Below, piece by piece: positions 8,580 to 17,508 of a stretch of DNA of 64,000 nucleotides (its first letter is position 1; every line of letters starts with the position of its first letter). The stretch is taken from NCBI GenBank assembly GCA_947593925.1, contig CANQDU010000010.1, positions 1 through 64,000 of the forward strand, in the 5' to 3' direction. The DNA is from an uncultured Clostridia bacterium. GTDB taxonomy: Bacteria > Bacillota > Clostridia > Oscillospirales > JAAYOS01. The notes under the pieces are model-generated. The model was not told the origin of the DNA. It saw only the letters and a list, made by a program, of their open reading frames with translations, and searched no databases. The translations under genes and the position numbers were made by a program.

Positions 8580-9299
8580 TCAGGCTATGAGACGGCGAAG
8601 CTCCTCGAGCGCCTTCTTTTCGAGGCGGGAGACCTGAACCTGAGACACCCCGAGCACCTTCGCCGTCTGCTGCTGTGTAAGGCTTCGGAAGAAACGAAGC
8701 TCTATGAGGAGCCGTTCGCGCTCGGAGAGCTTTGACAGCGCGTCCCGGAGCGCCACCGACTCGACCACGCGCTCCTCCATGTCCCCCGAGCTCACGAGAC
8801 CTTCTAGCGGGAGCCCGTCCGCAGTCTCGCGCTGGAGGGAGTCGGGCGCTTCCGCAGAGAGCTCCGCCGCCGCTATCTCCTCGGGGGAGAGACCGACGGC
8901 CTCACTGAGCTCGCCCACGCGCGGCTCGCGGCCGAGCTGCTTTGCGAGGCGGTCGCGCGCGCGGCGGATCGCCGCCGCGCGCTCCTTCATACCGCGCGAG
9001 ACCTTTATAGGTCCGTCGTCACGGAGAAAGCGGCGTATCTCGCCCGCTATCTTCGGCACGGCGTATGTCGAGAACTGCGTCCCGCGCGCGGGGTCGTAGC
9101 CGTCTATCGCCTTGAGAAAGCCGAGGCACCCGAGCTGGTAGAGATCCTCCGCCTCCACGCCGCGCCCGAAGAAGCGCCGCGCCACCGACCACACAAGGCC
9201 GCTGTTCTCGACCATAAGTCGCTCGCGCGCGGCTCGGTCGCCGTCGTGCGCGAGAAGGAGCAGCTCGTCGCCGCCGTACTTTTCGCCGATGGCGCTCAT
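8580..9299 (-). CDS. sigF: RNA polymerase sporulation sigma factor SigF
   Basis: A 239-aa sigma-70 family factor that starts forespore-specific transcription. Region 2 is seen in ENSGLVWSVARRF, DLYQLGCLGFLKAIDGYD and FSTYAVPKIAGEIRRFLRD. Region 4 carries LSERERLLIELRFFRSLTQ followed by the helix-turn-helix VLGVSQVQVSRLEKKALEEL. The assignment as sigF rather than sigG or sigB rests on the gene order spoIIAA-spoIIAB-sigF. Its start overlaps the end of spoIIAB by 4 nt (ATGA), which implies translational coupling. Confidence 0.96.
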   Translation of the reverse strand: MSAIGEKYGGDELLLLAHDGDRAARERLMVENSGLVWSVARRFFGRGVEAEDLYQLGCLGFLKAIDGYDPARGTQFSTYAVPKIAGEIRRFLRDDGPIKVSRGMKERAAAIRRARDRLAKQLGREPRVGELSEAVGLSPEEIAAAELSAEAPDSLQRETADGLPLEGLVSSGDMEERVVESVALRDALSKLSERERLLIELRFFRSLTQQQTAKVLGVSQVQVSRLEKKALEELRRLIA

Positions 9300-9733
9300 T
9301 TCTTCACGCGCGGCGAGATGCGCTTTGTGAAGCGTACGGTCGTGCCCCTTCCGGGACGGCTGCGGACGGTGAAGCTGTCCGCAAAGCTCTCCATTATCGT
9401 GAAGCCCATTCCGCTCCGCTCCGCGCCGCCGGTGGAGAACATCGGCTCGCGCGCCTTCTCGATGTCGGCTATGCCGACGCCGCTGTCCGACACCGCCGCC
9501 TCGAACCTGCCGTCCGGGTATATTCGGCAGCGCATGCGGACGGAGCCGAGCGTATCCGGGTAGGCGTGGACGATGCAGTTCGTCACAGCCTCGCTTATGA
9601 CGGTCTTGATGTCGCCGAGCTCGTCCATGGTCGGGTCGAGCTGCGCCGCGAACGCGGCGGCGGCGAGGCGCGCAAATCCCTCGTTTACCGAGCGCGCGGG
9701 GAAGGTCAGGATCATTTCGTTTATCGGTCGCAT
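9296..9733 (-). CDS. spoIIAB: Anti-sigma F factor SpoIIAB
   Basis: A 145-aa GHKL-type kinase that binds and inhibits sigma F and phosphorylates SpoIIAA. The N box is EAVTNCIVHAYP, followed by the G1 box DSGVGIAD and the G2-like GMGFTIMESF. Length and motifs match the family. An AGGAGG site lies 11 nt upstream of the ATG. It is the middle gene of the spoIIA operon. Confidence 0.96.
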   Translation of the reverse strand: MRPINEMILTFPARSVNEGFARLAAAAFAAQLDPTMDELGDIKTVISEAVTNCIVHAYPDTLGSVRMRCRIYPDGRFEAAVSDSGVGIADIEKAREPMFSTGGAERSGMGFTIMESFADSFTVRSRPGRGTTVRFTKRISPRVKK

Positions 9734-9778
9734 TTTATGTAGAACCTCCTGCTTTTTATTGTTTTCCCGAGGCGGATA

Positions 9779-10084
9779 TTACTCAAAGCGCATCACGCGG
9801 GAGAGCCCGGCGGCGTCAAAGACGCGCCGCGCCTGCGGCGGTATGTTTACGACGGTGAGCTCGCCGCCCGCGTCGCGCACCCTCCGTTCGAGGCCGAGCA
9901 GCACGGCTATGCCGGAGCTGTCGGTGAACCCGAGCGCCGAGAGGTCGAGGACGCACCGCGCCGGCAGCGCCTGCGACTCGAGCTCCCCGAACCGCATCAG
10001 CACCCCGCGCGCCTCGTGCTGGTCGAGCTCGCCTTTGAGGCTTATCTTCAGCGACTCGCGCAGGCGCTCTATTTTCACATCCAT
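9779..10084 (-). CDS. spoIIAA: Anti-anti-sigma F factor SpoIIAA
   Basis: A 101-aa STAS-domain protein. When unphosphorylated it displaces SpoIIAB from sigma F. The phosphorylation loop FTDSSGIAVLLG is present; by analogy with Bacillus the second Ser (Ser57) is the SpoIIAB target. The start at 10084 is preferred to longer in-frame reading because a strong GGAGGAAGG site precedes it. It is the first gene of the spoIIA operon. Confidence 0.95.
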   Translation of the reverse strand: MDVKIERLRESLKISLKGELDQHEARGVLMRFGELESQALPARCVLDLSALGFTDSSGIAVLLGLERRVRDAGGELTVVNIPPQARRVFDAAGLSRVMRFE

Positions 10085-10207
10085 TTTTCCTTCCTCCTCT
10101 GTTTTTCCCGAAAATCGACAAATCATACGGGGCGGTGCAATATTTTCTGTCACAAAAACAGGATAGCACGGCGGGCGGGAAAATGCCGTCGAAAGGACGC
10201 GGGCGCG

Positions 10208-10256
10208 GAAAAAAGCGGCATATCCGAAGAAACGTTTTCTTCGGATATGCCGCCCT
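10208..10256 (-). terminator. Terminator of spoIIID
   Basis: A long perfect stem at about 10215-10253 (GCGGCATATCCGAAGAAA with its complement) is followed on the minus strand by a T-run. It lies directly after the spoIIID stop codon and separates it from spoIIAA. Confidence 0.8.
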
Positions 10257-10514
10257 TTACTTTGCGCCGTATTTTCGCCGCGTCGCCTCGCCGCCGCGAA
10301 TGTGCCGCTCCGCCTTGTTCCGGGCAAGCACCTCGCTCACCTCGCCGTAGAGCGTCCTGTTGAACGCCGGCAGGCGTTCCGAGATGTCCTTGTGTACCGT
10401 AGACTTGCTTATTCCGTATCTCCTTGCCGCGTCGCGCACGGTCGCGCGGTTGGCGATAATGTAGCGCGCAAGCGTCTCCGCCCTCGTCTCTAAGTCCTTC
10501 TTCACCGCCGCCAC
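10257..10514 (-). CDS. spoIIID: Stage III sporulation transcriptional regulator SpoIIID
   Basis: An 85-aa DNA-binding regulator acting in the mother cell during sporulation. The helix-turn-helix ATVRDAARRYGISKSTVHKD (about residues 24-43), then ERLPAFN and RHIRGGEATRRKY, match the SpoIIID family closely over nearly its full length. It sits immediately upstream of the spoIIA operon in the same direction but has its own terminator, so it is probably transcribed separately. Confidence 0.96.
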   Translation of the reverse strand: MAAVKKDLETRAETLARYIIANRATVRDAARRYGISKSTVHKDISERLPAFNRTLYGEVSEVLARNKAERHIRGGEATRRKYGAK

Positions 10515-10538
10515 CTCTTCCGCGTATTGTTCGCTTGA

Positions 10539-11074
10539 AATATATGCTTTGCTTCGGCGCGAAATGTGCTAGAGTCGGCGCGAAATGTGCTCGCTTCGCT
10601 GCGCACCCTTTCGCGCCGAGACTTTCACTTGAAATTGCGCAGGCGCAATTTCAAGTGAAGCCGCCGGACAGAGCGAAGCTCTGCCGGCGGCGGGCGCTCC
10701 GCTACGCGCCGAGTTTTTTGCCTCCGGCAAAAAATCGACGCATTCCCACGCGGTCGGCGACCGCGTGGGAGCCCTTTTAAATAAAATGCTCGGGGCGAAT
10801 GAATCGCCCCTGCGCGAAGTTGCTTGCCGTAGGCAAGCAACTTCAACCGCGCGAACAGGCGCGGACGCCGCCTTTGGCGGCGTAGACAGTCGGAAGCGGT
10901 AGAGGTTCGAGGGCGCATTCTTGCCGCCGAAATTTACGGATTTGACTCTATTTCGCCGCCTTTGGCGGCGAAACTCTGCGAGGCCGGCGCGGAAAATTGC
11001 GGTCGCGGGCTTCGCCTGCTCCTTTACCGATTTGTCGCGAGTCGGCGGCGCAACTCTGCGAGGCTGTCGGCAAG
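10539..11074. repeat. Family II modular palindromic repeat cluster R1 (gene-free stretch)
   Basis: No gene is seen between spoIIID and 11127. The stretch is made of successive palindromic modules also found near 36730, 48745 and 60000. They include ACTTGAAATTGCG/CGCAATTTCAAGT near 10625-10660, GCCGCCGG/CCGGCGGC with CAGAGCGAAGCTCTG inside, TTTTTTGCC/GGCAAAAAA near 10714-10735, CCCACGCGGTCG/CGACCGCGTGGG near 10744-10770, GGGGCGA/TCGCCCC, and GTTGCTTGCC/GGCAAGCAAC. It is probably a mosaic of small mobile or structured repeats. Confidence 0.85.
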
Positions 11075-11110
11075 CAAAAAAAGCGCCCGCCGTCGAGTGA
11101 CGGCGGGCGC
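11075..11110 (-). terminator. Terminator of the lyxose isomerase operon
   Basis: GCGCCCGCCGTC pairs with GACGGCGGGCGC (11083-11110). On the minus strand it is followed by a run of eight T, just after the stop of the 141-aa gene. Confidence 0.85.
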
Positions 11111-11126
11111 AATGTACCGCGATCTG

Positions 11127-11552
11127 CTATTCCTTTTCGTCGTTTGCCGCGAGAAGGCGGCCGATGCCCTCGTCTGTGTAGGAGAGGAGATGTCCGTAGC
11201 GGACGGCGATGTCGTGCCGGACGGCGTCGTAGGCGCCGCGCGCGACGGCGCCGCGCTTCTCCTCCTTGAGGGCGAGATATTCGCCGAGAGCGCTGTCATC
11301 CGCGTAGAATATCACGTTGAACTTCCCCCTGTTCATCGAGACGGGGAAGAGGTCGGTGAGAAGCGGGTCGTCCTCGACGTAGAACTTCACGCCGTACTTC
11401 TCCGCGAGCCGCCGAAACTCGGGAAGGAACGCATCCCGCTCATCCTTTGATGCGCAGGGGTGCGAGAGCGCAATCCGCTTCACGCCGGCGCGGACCATCT
11501 CGCAGAAGCAGTCCGCCGCGCCGAGGTGGTAGGAAAAGCCGTCTATCTTCAT
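11127..11552 (-). CDS. Conserved hypothetical protein in the D-lyxose isomerase operon
   Basis: A 141-aa soluble protein that I do not recognise. It opens with KIDGFSYHLGAADCFCEMVRAG and has a mixed alpha/beta composition without a signal peptide or membrane span. Its ATG overlaps the stop of the isomerase gene (TGATG), so the two are translationally coupled and it probably serves the same sugar pathway. The Cys, His and Glu residues near the N-terminus could form a metal or sugar site, but that is only inference. Confidence 0.7.
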   Translation of the reverse strand: MKIDGFSYHLGAADCFCEMVRAGVKRIALSHPCASKDERDAFLPEFRRLAEKYGVKFYVEDDPLLTDLFPVSMNRGKFNVIFYADDSALGEYLALKEEKRGAVARGAYDAVRHDIAVRYGHLLSYTDEGIGRLLAANDEKE

Positions 11553-12232
11553 CACTTCGCCTCGGGGTACTCGTTGCAGAGCAGACGGTAGGGCGGCTCG
11601 TCCTCCTCAATTTCCGGGAAGCGGCCTATCGGCTCGTAGAAGCGGTTGTCGGTGTTGTCGTCGTTAGTCATCGAGACCTCGCCGAGCAGGACGGGGCCGG
11701 TGCCCGGCTCAAGCTCGAAGTCGTGGTACATATAGCGGTATATCGTTATCGACTCGCCGGGGCGGAGGCGTACCTGCGTTCCGGCGGGGACAGTGCGCTC
11801 AACGCCGTCGCAGTGGACGGTGACGTCCGTATCGGCAAAGCCGCCCTCCGGCGTGGAGTTGTACACGCGAATGAGAACGTTCCCGCCGCCGCGGTTGATG
11901 ATGTCCTCCATCTTCGACCAGTGGAAGTGCATCGGCGCGGACTGCCCCTCCTTGATGTAGAGCAGCTTTTCCGCGTAGGTCTTTGTGTACTTAGGCAGCT
12001 TGACGTTGCCGTTGCGGAGCGTTATAAGCGAGAAGCCGACCTTGTCGAAGTTCCCGAGGCCGTAGTCGGTGATGTCCCAGCCGAGCATGTTGTCGCGGAT
12101 CTCGTCGTACTCGTGGCCCTTAGACTGCCACTCCTCCGGGGTGAAGTGGCAGAAGGGCGGCAGCTCAAAGCGGTGCTCCTTTATCATGGCTTCCATCTCG
12201 CGGAGAGCCGCGTTTATTTCCGAACGCTTCAT
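11552..12232 (-). CDS. D-lyxose ketol-isomerase (cupin type)
   Basis: A 226-aa cytoplasmic cupin enzyme interconverting D-lyxose and D-xylulose and often acting on D-mannose/D-fructose. The metal-binding segment MHFHWSKMEDIINRGGG gives two His and a Glu, and YMYHDFE provides the later His. KLPKYTKTYAEKLL is also family-typical. It lies 15 nt after the GH2 gene and overlaps the next gene. With a beta-mannosidase-type enzyme upstream, a mannose-to-fructose role is as plausible as lyxose use. Confidence 0.88.
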   Translation of the reverse strand: MKRSEINAALREMEAMIKEHRFELPPFCHFTPEEWQSKGHEYDEIRDNMLGWDITDYGLGNFDKVGFSLITLRNGNVKLPKYTKTYAEKLLYIKEGQSAPMHFHWSKMEDIINRGGGNVLIRVYNSTPEGGFADTDVTVHCDGVERTVPAGTQVRLRPGESITIYRYMYHDFELEPGTGPVLLGEVSMTNDDNTDNRFYEPIGRFPEIEEDEPPYRLLCNEYPEAK

Positions 12233-12247
12233 TGTTATTCCTCCCTG

Positions 12248-14710
12248 TTATCTTATGTCGTAGACGCTGCGGACGCGGAGCCCCGTGGGATTGCCGCGAA
12301 GAACCTTCACACTCCGCTCGCCCGCGTTCATGTCGAAGTAGTTGTCCTCGAGAACGAGGTCGTCGGTTTCGTTCCTTATCTCGACGGCGCGGGCGTATGC
12401 GTCGGCGCGGACGACTATCTCGTCCCCCTCGAGCGAGACCGTGAGGTGCGGATCCTCGAAGCGGAACTGCTTCGGCGGCACGAAGAGCACCGTCCCGCCG
12501 GAGATGAGCTTTCCGTCCGCATAGCAGTCGTAGCTGACGTAGTTTGTGTAGAGGTCGGCGTCCCGCATATCCTCACGCTCGAGCCACACCGAGGAGAGCG
12601 GAGCCGCCTCGACATCCCCGCGTCCCTCGCGGAGGACGTTCCCTCCGGCATCGCGGAGCGCCCAGCGCACCTCGACGTGGGCGGGCGACATCGTCTCGTT
12701 TGCGACGTTCAGGCGTATCGACTTCTTTACCTCGTAGGGCTGAGCGTTGGGGTTCACGTCCTGCGTGAGGACGCTCTCCTCCTCGCAGGAGAGGAGCACC
12801 GGCGCGAAGAAACGCTTCTCGCTGTAGTGAAGCGCCTTCCAGCGCCCGAAGTAGTCTATCGAGGACCAACTCGCCACCGGCCAGCAGTCATTCAGCTGCC
12901 AGACGACCGCGCCCATGCAGCGTCCTCTGTTGCGGCGGAAGTGCTCCACGCCGTAGCGTATCGCGTCCGCCTGCATGAGCTGCGAAGCGTAGATGGCGGT
13001 GTCGAAGCTCGTCGGATAGAGGTAGGTCTGCTCCATGTAGTTCATTATCTTGCCGTTCGCGGCGGCGTTCCGCTGATGCTTCTCCATGACGTAGCTGAAG
13101 ATGTTGCGGTCCTCGGGAAGTGTGAAGGTCTCGCACGTCGCAAGCGACGGGAAGGACTGAAAGCCGAACTCGGAGACGTAGCGGAAGAAGAATTTCCTGT
13201 ACTCGGTAAACGGCTTGCTCCCGTGCCAGACGTCCCAGTAGTGGACGTCACCCCGGTTTTCGTCGTTCGGCTCGTCGAAGCCGCCGCCGGAGGACGGGCT
13301 TGCCGGCCAATAGAAGGTGTTCGGGTCGTACTGCTTCAGCACCTTCGGGATGATGTACTCGTACATCTTTATGTAGTCGGAGAGCTCCTTCGGGCTGTTC
13401 ACCCAGCTTCCGGACTTCACAAACATCTCCATTTCGTTGTTGCCGCACCACAGTCCGAGCGACGCGTGGTGGCGGAGGCGCTTCACGTTGTCCACGAACT
13501 CCGCCGTGATGTTCGCCTCAAAGTCCTCGGTGAGACGGTAGACGGCGCAGGCGAACATGAAGTCCTGCCAGACGACGAGGCCGAGCTCGTCGCAGATGTC
13601 GTAGAACGTGTCGGAGGGGTAGTGGCCGCCGCCCCAGACGCGGATGCAGTTGTGGTGCGCCGCCGCCGCGTCCTCAAGCAGACGGCGGGTGCGCTCCGGC
13701 GTCACGCGGGGGAGGATGTTGTCCTCGGGGATGTAGTCTGCGCCCATCGCGAAGATGCAGACGCCGTTGACTTCGTGGCAGAAGCTCTCGCCCCACTCGT
13801 CCTTCTCACGGCGCACCGTCATGGTGCGGAGACCTATCCGCCGCTCCCATGTGTCGAGCGTGGCGCCGCCGCAGAGAAGCTCCGCGCGGACGGTGTAGAG
13901 CGGCTGCTCGCCGTAGCCGTTCGGCCACCAGAGACGCGGGGAGGGGATGGCGATATCGCCTAGCGCCTCCGCACCCTCGGCCGCGGCCGACGTTTTGCCG
14001 TCCGGGTCGGTGACGGTGACGCGGAGCGAAAGTCCGCTCTCCGGCGAGAGGTCGGTGACGGTGTGGTCGGAAAGCTCCGCCTCCGTCTCGAGGCGGAGAG
14101 AGACGCTGCCGTTTTCGTGCTTCTGCGTGACGTAGACGTTCTCAAAGCGCGCCCTTGTCCAGCCGAGAAGCGAGACCTCGCGCCATATACCCGCGTCCGG
14201 CAGGCGCGGGCCCCAGTCCCAGCCGAACATGCAGTGCGCCTTGCGGAGGTGCGGGAAGCCGCGCATCGCGTCCTCCTGACCGCCGATGGGGTCGCGCTCG
14301 TAGGCGTCCGCGACAAATTTCGTCGGCGAGCGGAGTATGACCGAGAGCTCGTTATTTCCCGCGCGGAGGACGCCCTTCACATCAAACTCCCATATACGGT
14401 GCATGTTCTCGACGTGGCCGAGCGGAGTGCCGTTGAGGAATATGTCCGCTACGGTGTCGATACCGTCGAAGCGGAGAAGTATGTGTTCCTCGGAAAGCAG
14501 CGCCTCCGGCGCGTCGAAGACCGTGCGGTACTCGAAGTCGTCATCCATCACCTTCAGCGCCTTCAGCTCGTTGTCGCGCCAGTACGGGTCCTCCATGAGA
14601 CCGCCCGCAAGGAGATCGTAGTACACGCTCCCCGGCACCGTCCCGGGGACGGACGCTCCCGTGCGGACGTTTGTTAAAGTCCAACTGCCTGTCAGCCGTT
14701 CGTTTATCAT
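12248..14710 (-). CDS. Glycoside hydrolase family 2 protein, beta-mannosidase type
   Basis: An 820-aa GH2 enzyme releasing terminal beta-linked sugars, most likely mannose. The N-terminal jelly roll has FRFDGIDTVADIFLNG-like and HMFGWDWGPRLPDAGIW-like elements diagnostic of beta-mannosidases. The TIM barrel follows, with the acid/base Glu in WCGNNEMEMF (Glu426) and the predicted nucleophile in YVSEFGFQS (Glu514). No signal peptide is seen, so it probably acts on imported oligosaccharides in the cytoplasm. The start at 14710 has GGAAGTGAT upstream; an extension to 14752 is not supported. It is the first gene of the GH2-isomerase-unknown operon. Confidence 0.92.
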   Translation of the reverse strand: MINERLTGSWTLTNVRTGASVPGTVPGSVYYDLLAGGLMEDPYWRDNELKALKVMDDDFEYRTVFDAPEALLSEEHILLRFDGIDTVADIFLNGTPLGHVENMHRIWEFDVKGVLRAGNNELSVILRSPTKFVADAYERDPIGGQEDAMRGFPHLRKAHCMFGWDWGPRLPDAGIWREVSLLGWTRARFENVYVTQKHENGSVSLRLETEAELSDHTVTDLSPESGLSLRVTVTDPDGKTSAAAEGAEALGDIAIPSPRLWWPNGYGEQPLYTVRAELLCGGATLDTWERRIGLRTMTVRREKDEWGESFCHEVNGVCIFAMGADYIPEDNILPRVTPERTRRLLEDAAAAHHNCIRVWGGGHYPSDTFYDICDELGLVVWQDFMFACAVYRLTEDFEANITAEFVDNVKRLRHHASLGLWCGNNEMEMFVKSGSWVNSPKELSDYIKMYEYIIPKVLKQYDPNTFYWPASPSSGGGFDEPNDENRGDVHYWDVWHGSKPFTEYRKFFFRYVSEFGFQSFPSLATCETFTLPEDRNIFSYVMEKHQRNAAANGKIMNYMEQTYLYPTSFDTAIYASQLMQADAIRYGVEHFRRNRGRCMGAVVWQLNDCWPVASWSSIDYFGRWKALHYSEKRFFAPVLLSCEEESVLTQDVNPNAQPYEVKKSIRLNVANETMSPAHVEVRWALRDAGGNVLREGRGDVEAAPLSSVWLEREDMRDADLYTNYVSYDCYADGKLISGGTVLFVPPKQFRFEDPHLTVSLEGDEIVVRADAYARAVEIRNETDDLVLEDNYFDMNAGERSVKVLRGNPTGLRVRSVYDIR

Positions 14711-14766
14711 GCGTATCACTTCCGTTTCAAACTGCCGCGCGCGGCGCGGCATACTTTTACAAATAA

Positions 14767-14795
14767 ATAATAAGTTCGCGGAGCGCCGGTGTCAA
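14767..14795 (-). promoter_or_regulatory. Sigma-A promoter of the GH2 operon
   Basis: On the minus strand, TTGACA (14790-14795) and TATTAT (14767-14772) are 17 nt apart, about 55 nt before the GH2 start. It is divergent from the GH120 promoter. Confidence 0.7.
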
Positions 14796-14851
14796 TCGTT
14801 TTTTGCAAAAATCGTTTTGCGCGGGAAAGAATAAAGCGGGGCTTCTCCGCG

Positions 14852-14880
14852 TTGACTTCCCCCGCGCGAGGGTTTATACT
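14852..14880 (+). promoter_or_regulatory. Sigma-A promoter of the GH120 gene
   Basis: TTGACT (14852-14857), 17-nt spacer, TATACT (14875-14880), 41 nt before the GH120 start. Confidence 0.7.
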
Positions 14881-14921
14881 TATGGTACAGTGACCGGCAA
14901 AAATACAAAGGAGGAATCTGC

Positions 14922-16904
14922 ATGATCATCTATGTCAACGCGGCCGCCCCGCGCGAGGGGAACGGCTCGAAGGAGCGTCCGTTCAAGCGCATCTCGGACG
15001 CGGCGCTTATCGCGCGCCCCGGCGACGAGGTAGTCGTCGCGCCCGGCGTGTACAGCGAGAACGTGGACCCGCAGAACGGCGGCACGGAGGACGCGCGGAT
15101 AGTCTACCGCAGCGAAGTCCCGCTCGGCGCGGTGATAACCGGCGCGGAGCCGGCAAAGTCGTGGACGCACTACGAGGGAAACACCTGGATGATGAGGGTG
15201 AATAACGGCGTCTTCGGCGCATACAACCCCTACACCACGATAGTCGGAGGCGACTGGTACTTTGCCACGGCAAAGCGCCACACCGGCGCGGTGTACCTCA
15301 ATAGCCGCCAGCTCTATGAGACCGAGACGCTCGAGGAGTGCCTCGAGGGGAAAGTATACGAGCCGTCGTGGGAGCCGGAGTGGTCGGTGTACAAGTGGTA
15401 CACCGAGCAGGACGGCGGCGAGACGGTGATATACGCGAACTTCCAGGGGAAGGACCCGAACGAGGAGGACGTCGAGATAAACGTCCGCCGCCGCTGCTTC
15501 ATGCCATCCAAGACCGGCGTGGGATACATAACCTTCTCCGGCTTCAAGGTCGAGAAAGCCGCGACGACCTGGGCGCCGCCCGCCGCCTTCCAGGACGGAA
15601 TGATCGGTCCTCACTGGTCGAAGGGCTGGATAATCGAGGACTGCGACATCTCGAACAGCAAGTGCTGCGGCATCTCGCTCGGCAAGTACTACGACCCGGA
15701 AAACGACCACTACTTCACGCGCAAGCACGTCAAGAGCCCGACGCAGATGGAGCGGGACGCGGTCTGCCGCGGGCAGTACCACGGCTGGCTCAAGGAGAAG
15801 GTCGGAAGCCACATCGTCCGCCGCTGTAACATCCACCACTGCGAGCAGACCGGCATCGTGGGACGGATGGGCTGCGTCTTCAGCACGATAGAGGACAACC
15901 ACATCCACCACATCAACAACATGCAGCAGCTCGGCGGCGCGGAGATATCAGGCATCAAGCTGCACGCCGCGATTGACGTCACCATGCGCCGCAACCACAT
16001 CCACAACTGCACGATGGGCATCTGGTGCGACTGGCAGGCGCAGGGCACGCGCATCACCGCCAACCTCCTGCACGACAACTATCCGCCCGAGAGCGCGGCG
16101 CGCGCCGCGGGCGGCATGATGAGTCAGGACGTGTTTGTCGAGGTCGGCCACGGCCCGACGCTCATTGACAACAACATTATGCTCTCGAAGGCGTCGGTGC
16201 GAATAGCGACCGAGGGCGTGGCGCTCGTCCACAACCTGATACTCGGCGCGTTCACCTCCGTCGGCGGCGGCACGGACGACCGCTATACCCCGTACCACAT
16301 CCGCCACCGCACCGAGGTCGCGGGCTTTATGACGATACTCCACGGCGACGACCGCTTCTACAACAACATCTTCGTCCAGAACTGGCCTGCGGAGAAGGCC
16401 GAGGAGAAGGTGGACATGGGCTTCCATATGGTGGAAAATCAGACGGTCGGCACGTCGGTGTTCAACGGGTATCCGACCTACGACGAGTGGATAGCGAACT
16501 TCAAGCTCGACGAGCCCGCGAACATGATGGAGCTTGCGAAGTGGCACTTCTCGCACCTGCCCGTCTGGGCGGAGGGCAACGCCTACCTCGGCGGCGCGCA
16601 GCCGTATGAGCACGAGAAGCACAACCTCGTCTGCGAGGACGGCGTGAAGGTGGCGCTCGCGGAGAAGGACGGCGCGTACTCGATAGACACGAATCTCTAC
16701 GACTTCCTCGGGGATTTCCGCTGCGGAATAGTCACAAGCGACGTCCTCGGGTACGCCTTCGAGCCGGAGCAGAGGTTCGAGAACCCGGACGGCACCGAGA
16801 TAGTATTCGACCGCGACTTCCTCGGCGAGCATCGCGGCACGGACGCCCTGCCGGGGCCGTTCGTCTCGCCGGACGAGGCGGCGGGGGAGATTTGGCGCGA
16901 CTGA
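14922..16904 (+). CDS. Glycoside hydrolase family 120, beta-xylosidase-type (right-handed beta-helix)
   Basis: A 660-aa protein matching GH120 beta-xylosidases such as the Thermoanaerobacterium XylC type along its length. It has an N-terminal YVNAAAPREGNGSKERPF opening, IYANFQGKDPNEEDVEINVRR, WIIEDCDISNSKC, and the core GIKLHAAIDV. The two catalytic carboxylates expected from the family are visible: Asp370 in IWCDWQAQGTR (nucleophile) and Glu407 in DVFVEVGHGP (acid/base). Between them lies an extra segment (about 386-402, Ala/Gly/Met-rich) that I do not recall in the thermophilic relatives. There is no signal peptide. It is divergent from the GH2 operon. Confidence 0.87.
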   Translation: MIIYVNAAAPREGNGSKERPFKRISDAALIARPGDEVVVAPGVYSENVDPQNGGTEDARIVYRSEVPLGAVITGAEPAKSWTHYEGNTWMMRVNNGVFGAYNPYTTIVGGDWYFATAKRHTGAVYLNSRQLYETETLEECLEGKVYEPSWEPEWSVYKWYTEQDGGETVIYANFQGKDPNEEDVEINVRRRCFMPSKTGVGYITFSGFKVEKAATTWAPPAAFQDGMIGPHWSKGWIIEDCDISNSKCCGISLGKYYDPENDHYFTRKHVKSPTQMERDAVCRGQYHGWLKEKVGSHIVRRCNIHHCEQTGIVGRMGCVFSTIEDNHIHHINNMQQLGGAEISGIKLHAAIDVTMRRNHIHNCTMGIWCDWQAQGTRITANLLHDNYPPESAARAAGGMMSQDVFVEVGHGPTLIDNNIMLSKASVRIATEGVALVHNLILGAFTSVGGGTDDRYTPYHIRHRTEVAGFMTILHGDDRFYNNIFVQNWPAEKAEEKVDMGFHMVENQTVGTSVFNGYPTYDEWIANFKLDEPANMMELAKWHFSHLPVWAEGNAYLGGAQPYEHEKHNLVCEDGVKVALAEKDGAYSIDTNLYDFLGDFRCGIVTSDVLGYAFEPEQRFENPDGTEIVFDRDFLGEHRGTDALPGPFVSPDEAAGEIWRD

Positions 16905-16907
16905 GCG

Positions 16908-17508
16908 CCATCAGCGGGCGGAGCCCGCAACCGTCTAGCGGGGAAGCCCCGCATCCAAGCGGGCAGAGCCCACACCCGTATAGCGGGGAAGCCCCGCGGG
17001 CATTCGCGGGGTGACCCCGCGTCCCTAGGTAGAGCGGAGCTCTAACGACACTATACGGGGATTGCATCCCCGCACCCCGCGTTACTTTTTGCTCGCGCAA
17101 AAAGTAACCAAAAAGCGCGCAAAGGGGAGAAAACCAACGGTTTTCTCCCCTTTGTACCTCTCTTTCCTTAATCGGAAAGGATCTGCGACGCGGGACGTCC
17201 GTCCGTAGCTTAGTATCAGTGTCCACGCTTATACTTCCACCAGAACCGAAAGCTCCGTTTTCTCGGGATGCCTCTTCATTACGCTTATAGCGTGAGCGTA
17301 GGACCGGATTTTTGTATCTACTACGCAGGAACTGTTCGATGTTGTCGAATTGAGTGGGAAAGTTTGATGGTCTCCCCGGAAACTCACCCGGTCGGACGAT
17401 GGATTTGCTGGATACAGAGTGTCGTCCTGTTATGTGGGTCGTGGTGTTGTGTCTGTATTGGGAGAAGGATTATTAAGGGAGAGGGCGAAGCCCTCTCCCT
17501 TTCTCGAC
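16908..17508 (-). repeat. Family I hairpin-rich interspersed repeat, copy B (inverted)
   Basis: The reverse complement of this stretch aligns with copy C. The GC-rich hairpin series is at 16908-17080, the GTTACTTTTTGC hairpin at 17081-17109, the GGGGAGAAAACC hairpin at about 17120-17153, a conserved core of about 330 nt at 17160-17475, and a GGGAGAGGGC/GCCCTCTCCC hairpin at about 17476-17504. The outer part beyond this hairpin present in copy C is missing, and the repeat abuts the lipoprotein stop codon. No plausible protein is encoded. Confidence 0.88.

Noticed and set aside
16908-17508. An insertion sequence
   Set aside because: The repeat has inverted arms but no open frame resembling a transposase in any copy, so it is called a repeat only.
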